Shown here: positions 60,764-64,000 of the stretch, piece by piece | Layout of the letters: each line of letters opens with the position of its first letter | How positions within the stretch are numbered: position 1 is the first letter of the stretch | Assembly: GCA_012840135.1 (NCBI GenBank) | Contig: DUMA01000038.1 | Span: 1-64,000, forward strand | Origin: Thermoanaerobacterales bacterium | GTDB lineage: Bacteria; Bacillota; Thermosediminibacteria; Thermosediminibacterales; Tepidanaerobacteraceae | DNA: 64,000 nucleotides | Direction of reading: 5' to 3' | Notes under the pieces: model-generated | The model's input: the letters and a program-made list of their open reading frames with translations, nothing else | What the model was told of the DNA's origin: nothing | Databases searched by the model: none | Translations under genes and position numbers: made by a program

Positions 60764-63183
60764 AAGCACCGGAAATATTATCGCCGGCGGGGAGCTTTGA
60801 AGCTTTGAAAGCCGCCGTAGAAAATGGAGCCGATGCAGTTTATCTTGGCGGGAAGGAATTTAATGCCAGAAAAGGTGCGGCAAATTTTAGCCGGGATGAA
60901 TTAAGAGCTGCATGCGAATATGCCCACCTTAAAGGAGTAAATATTTACGTCACGGTAAACATTCTCCTGTCCGACCGGGAAATGGAGGAAGTGGGAAATT
61001 TTATAGATTTTTTATATTCGATAGGTGTAGATGGTATAATAGTCCAGGATTTAGGTCTGGGCTTTTTTATAAAAAAGAATTTTCAGGAAATGGAACTTCA
61101 TGCCAGCACCCAGATGACCATACACAATCTGGAAAGCGCCAAAGTACTTAAAGAATTAAATTTTGACAGAATTGTACTTGCTCGTGAACTCTCCCTAGAA
61201 GATATTAAGGAAATAAAAAAGGAAACGGGATTAAAAATAGAAACCTTTGTACACGGTGCTCTTTGCTTCTGCTATTCTGGGCAGTGTCTGATGAGCAGTT
61301 TTATTGGAGCAAGAAGTGGCAACCGTGGACAATGTGCTCAACCCTGCCGCCTACCCTATACTATAGTTGATAACAAAGCCAGACCTTTAAGTGAAAGGCT
61401 ACATTTTTTAAGCCCCCGGGATCTGAATATGATAGAATATTTGCCCGAACTGATAGAGGCGGGAATTGATTCTTTTAAAATTGAAGGTCGCTTGAAAAGG
61501 CCGGAGTATGTGGCACAGGTCACTGCCATCTACAGAAAAGCCGTTGATAGTTTTCTTGAAAACCCTTCAAAATATAGAATTGGAATTGAAGATAAAAAAA
61601 GACTGGCACAAATATTTAACCGGGACTTTACAACAGGATATTATTTTAAAAATCCGGGTTCTGAGCTGATGAGTATAGACTGTCCAAGAAACAAAGGTGT
61701 TTTTTTAGGTAAAGTGACAGGATTCAATGTAAAAACAGGTATGACTCAAATCTTGTTGGAAGATACCCTGCGGGTGGGGGACGGGGTTGATTTTCGAGGA
61801 GATGATGGCTTTGGCTATACGGTGACGAGGTTTTTTGTGGATAAAAAGGAGGTAAAGGAAGCAGAGGCGGGAGATCTTATAGAAATAAAGACAAAGAAAT
61901 CCTTGCCAAAAGGGACACCCGTATATAAAACATGCGATATCAAGCTTATGGAACACCTGGAAGAGACCTATCGAAATCCGAAACTGGAAAAGAAAATACC
62001 CGTAGATATTGAAGTCACCGTTAAAAAAGGCTGCCCTGTACAAATAAAGGTTATGGACGAAGATGGTAATATATCGATCCGAAAAACTGATTATATTACG
62101 GAAAAGGCGGAAAAAAAGCCTCTAGAACAAAGAGTGCTAAAAGAGCAGATTGACCGACTGGGCAATACGGTGTTTAAATTGAGAAAATTTACTGCCAGGA
62201 TAGATGATGATGCGATGGTGCCTTTTAGTATAATAAATGAGCTGCGCAGAAGTGCCATAAAAGATATCGAAAATCAGAGAATTGATGCTCATATAAAATT
62301 AAATCCTTCCGGAAACTGGAAGGAATATCTCGAGAAAGTGTATGATTTTAAAAAAGAAACGACTCCGGATACGGGATTGAAATTCAGCGTGCGAGTAAGC
62401 AGCTGTGAAGCGGCTGAAGCCGCTATCCTTGCCGGAGCTGATATAATATATTACGGTGGGGAAGACCTTTCTGCTACTTTTTCTTCTTATAAAGAAGCAT
62501 ATAAGTTTGCGAGAAAAAATGGAAGGGAATTTTTCATGGTTTTCCCACGAATAATCAAAAACCAAAGAATGAAACTTTTTAATTCTCTGCTGGATGAACT
62601 TCAAAAAAATGAGGTTAGAGGTATTCTGGCGGGAAATCTTGGAATATTAAATGAAGCTAAAAAGCAAGGATTTGAAATAATAGCGGATTTTTCACTGAAC
62701 GTGTTTAATTCCTTAAGTATAAATCTGCTGGGAAGACTTGGGGCAACTCGGGTAATACTTTCTAATGAACTTACCCTGAATCAGATAAAAGAGATGAATA
62801 GCAGCGTGGAGAAAGAATGTATTGTTCACGGGAAAATACCTCTTATGGTCAGTGAACATAATTTGATAAAATCAAATTTAAAAGACTGTGAAAGGGCTTT
62901 CGGACTCAAAGATAGAATTGGAAAAGTATTTCCTGTAAAAATCGATGAAGATGGAAGGACTCACATATACAACTGTGATGAATTATGCATGATAAATTAT
63001 TTAGACCAGATGAGCCGTTCAGGAATAAATGTCATGCAACTTTATCTTATTGATGAAACACCGGAGAGAGTTCATAAAGTGGTATCGGCTTATGTGAAAA
63101 CTGCAAAGAAAGAACAAGAAATAGACGAGTCTGAAATAACGCCGGAATTTACTCACGGCCATTTTTTCAGAGGAGTTCTATAA
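60760..63183 (+). CDS. U32-family peptidase / collagenase-like protein
   Basis: 807 aa from GTG overlapping the polX stop. Two-part protein: N-terminal U32 domain (about 1-330) with ILSPAGSFEALKAAVENGADAVYLGG, ELHASTQMTIHN and the signature EIFVHGALCFCYSGQCLMSSFIGARSGNRGQCAQPCR-type segment around residue 165-195, then DUF3656 and a second partial barrel (about 540-807). U32 members of this size act in tRNA or rRNA hydroxylation (RlhA-type) or as peptidases; the cysteine-rich segment suggests an iron-sulfur site, hence RlhA-like is likely. Usual neighbour of mutS2. Confidence 0.88.
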   Translation: MKAPEILSPAGSFEALKAAVENGADAVYLGGKEFNARKGAANFSRDELRAACEYAHLKGVNIYVTVNILLSDREMEEVGNFIDFLYSIGVDGIIVQDLGLGFFIKKNFQEMELHASTQMTIHNLESAKVLKELNFDRIVLARELSLEDIKEIKKETGLKIETFVHGALCFCYSGQCLMSSFIGARSGNRGQCAQPCRLPYTIVDNKARPLSERLHFLSPRDLNMIEYLPELIEAGIDSFKIEGRLKRPEYVAQVTAIYRKAVDSFLENPSKYRIGIEDKKRLAQIFNRDFTTGYYFKNPGSELMSIDCPRNKGVFLGKVTGFNVKTGMTQILLEDTLRVGDGVDFRGDDGFGYTVTRFFVDKKEVKEAEAGDLIEIKTKKSLPKGTPVYKTCDIKLMEHLEETYRNPKLEKKIPVDIEVTVKKGCPVQIKVMDEDGNISIRKTDYITEKAEKKPLEQRVLKEQIDRLGNTVFKLRKFTARIDDDAMVPFSIINELRRSAIKDIENQRIDAHIKLNPSGNWKEYLEKVYDFKKETTPDTGLKFSVRVSSCEAAEAAILAGADIIYYGGEDLSATFSSYKEAYKFARKNGREFFMVFPRIIKNQRMKLFNSLLDELQKNEVRGILAGNLGILNEAKKQGFEIIADFSLNVFNSLSINLLGRLGATRVILSNELTLNQIKEMNSSVEKECIVHGKIPLMVSEHNLIKSNLKDCERAFGLKDRIGKVFPVKIDEDGRTHIYNCDELCMINYLDQMSRSGINVMQLYLIDETPERVHKVVSAYVKTAKKEQEIDESEITPEFTHGHFFRGVL

Positions 63184-63195
63184 TAAGGTGATGGG

Positions 63196-64000
63196 ATGAA
63201 TAAGAGAGCAGAAACCGTTCTTGAATTTGATAAAATAAAAAATATTTTAAGCGAATATGCCATATCGCCCATGGCAAAACAGATGATTCATAACCTTGAA
63301 CCTTGTAGCGATGAATCGCTGGTAAAAAAAATGCAACAGGAAACCACCGAAGGAGTTAATATACTGAACAGCGGCATTCATTTGCCGCTGGAAGGTATCA
63401 GGGATATAAGGAATTCTCTTAGGTTCGCAAAGTTAGGTTCAGTACTTTCACCAAAGGATCTGCTTGACATTGCATCTACCATGCGAACTTCACGACTGAT
63501 AAAAACATTGTGGGCAGAGAAAAAACTTGAATTCTGCAGGATATTTGACGAAATTATAGATGGCCTTCACACATTTCAATCTATTGAAGAAAAAATTGAA
63601 AGAGTGATATTGGGGGAGGATGAAATTGCCGATAATGCCAGCATAAAACTTTCTGCCATAAGAAGGCAAAAGAGAGTTTTGACCCAGAGAGTAAAGGAAA
63701 AATTAGAGAGTATTGTAAATTCCCCTCAATATCAAAAAGCACTACAGGAACCTATAGTTACCTTGCGAAAGGATAGATATGTAATTCCTGTAAAACAGGA
63801 ATTCAAAGGTGCCATTCCTGGGGTAGTCCATGACCAGTCTTCCAGTGGTTCAACTTTATACGTTGAGCCAATGCCGGTTTTGCAGATGAATAATGAGCTA
63901 AGACAACTGGAAACCCAGGAGAAAAAAGAAATAGAAAGGATTTTATGGGAGTTTACATTAAAGATTCAGGAGAATCATGATTTTTTGTCCGATACTTTAG
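63196..64000 (+). CDS. mutS2: Endonuclease MutS2, N-terminal part (cut by window end)
   Basis: 268 codons are visible from ATG 63196, behind TAAGGTGATGG. RAETVLEFDKIKNILSEYA at the start, LEGIRDIRNSLRFAKLGSVLSPKDLLDIASTMR, and ITLRKDRYVIPVKQEFKGAIPGVVHDQSSSG-type segments belong to the MutS2 core/lever domains. The ATPase and Smr nuclease domains lie beyond the window. MutS2 acts on recombination intermediates or on collided ribosomes, not in mismatch repair. Confidence 0.93.
   Translation, partial: MNKRAETVLEFDKIKNILSEYAISPMAKQMIHNLEPCSDESLVKKMQQETTEGVNILNSGIHLPLEGIRDIRNSLRFAKLGSVLSPKDLLDIASTMRTSRLIKTLWAEKKLEFCRIFDEIIDGLHTFQSIEEKIERVILGEDEIADNASIKLSAIRRQKRVLTQRVKEKLESIVNSPQYQKALQEPIVTLRKDRYVIPVKQEFKGAIPGVVHDQSSSGSTLYVEPMPVLQMNNELRQLETQEKKEIERILWEFTLKIQENHDFLSDTL

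Overview
The window looks like a chromosomal segment of an anaerobic, spore-forming, low-to-moderate-GC Firmicute, probably a thermophile-related clostridial lineage (Thermoanaerobacterales/Thermosediminibacterales-like). This placement is inference from gene content: an alpha/beta-type spore protein, YtxC, two T-box leaders, a ferredoxin-dependent 2-oxoacid oxidoreductase, an oxygen-sensitive 4-hydroxybutyryl-CoA dehydratase, frequent TTG/GTG starts and strong AGGAGG ribosome-binding sites. No phage, complete insertion sequence or CRISPR array was seen.

Layout. 1-2.4 kb: end of a dihydrolipoyl dehydrogenase gene, a zinc-ribbon small protein and ptsI. 2.4-15.5 kb: a catabolic island with an IclR regulator, a four-subunit 2-oxoacid:ferredoxin oxidoreductase in the order gamma-beta-delta-alpha, a metallo-beta-lactamase-fold lactonase-like hydrolase, a broken C_GCxxG_C_C gene, two paralogous SDRs, thiolase, 3-hydroxyacyl-CoA dehydrogenase, a NIPSNAP protein, a flavin/PNPOx-like protein, 4-hydroxybutyryl-CoA dehydratase (AbfD) with all its cluster ligands, a 99-aa cysteine protein and a crotonase. 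Together they give a full route from 4-hydroxybutyryl-CoA through crotonyl-CoA to two acetyl-CoA. The lactonase plus IclR pairing recalls the gamma-butyrolactone (Blc) system of Agrobacterium, but with an anaerobic lower pathway. 15.6-19.7 kb (minus strand): an AEC permease and a GldA/F/G-like ABC system. 19.8-27.9 kb: a spore protein, then a cobalamin riboswitch with a B12 uptake/nucleotide-loop operon (btuF, btuC, cobU, pduX, cobD, cbiB, cobS, cobC). 28-30.2 kb: a NifU-domain gene, an unknown alpha-helical protein and a patch of gene wreckage (DEAH helicase fragment, fused and frameshifted toxin-antitoxin remnant).

30.2-37 kb: histidine operon hisZ-G-C-B-H-A-F-IE. hisD is missing from its usual place, where an inverted repeat lies instead. 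37.2-43.7 kb: a 2-oxoacid dehydrogenase complex (E2 with two E3-binding domains, E3, a fused E1 alpha-beta) and a SorC-type regulator. 43.9-46 kb: six tRNA genes, CorA and a seventh tRNA gene. 46-51.3 kb: ytxC, a DUF445 gene, T-box-thrS, then infC (AUU start behind an attenuator leader)-rpmI-rplT. 51.3-64 kb: TrkH with two TrkA paralogues, a TrmH-type rRNA methyltransferase, a YqzL-like micro-gene, T-box-pheS-pheT, zapA, a PolX whose polymerase active site has lost two aspartates, a U32 peptidase and the start of mutS2.

Most of the window is ordinary housekeeping. The parts worth a second look are the 4-hydroxybutyrate/lactone island (2.5-15.5 kb), the decayed patch at 28.5-30.2 kb, the missing hisD and the polymerase-dead PolX.
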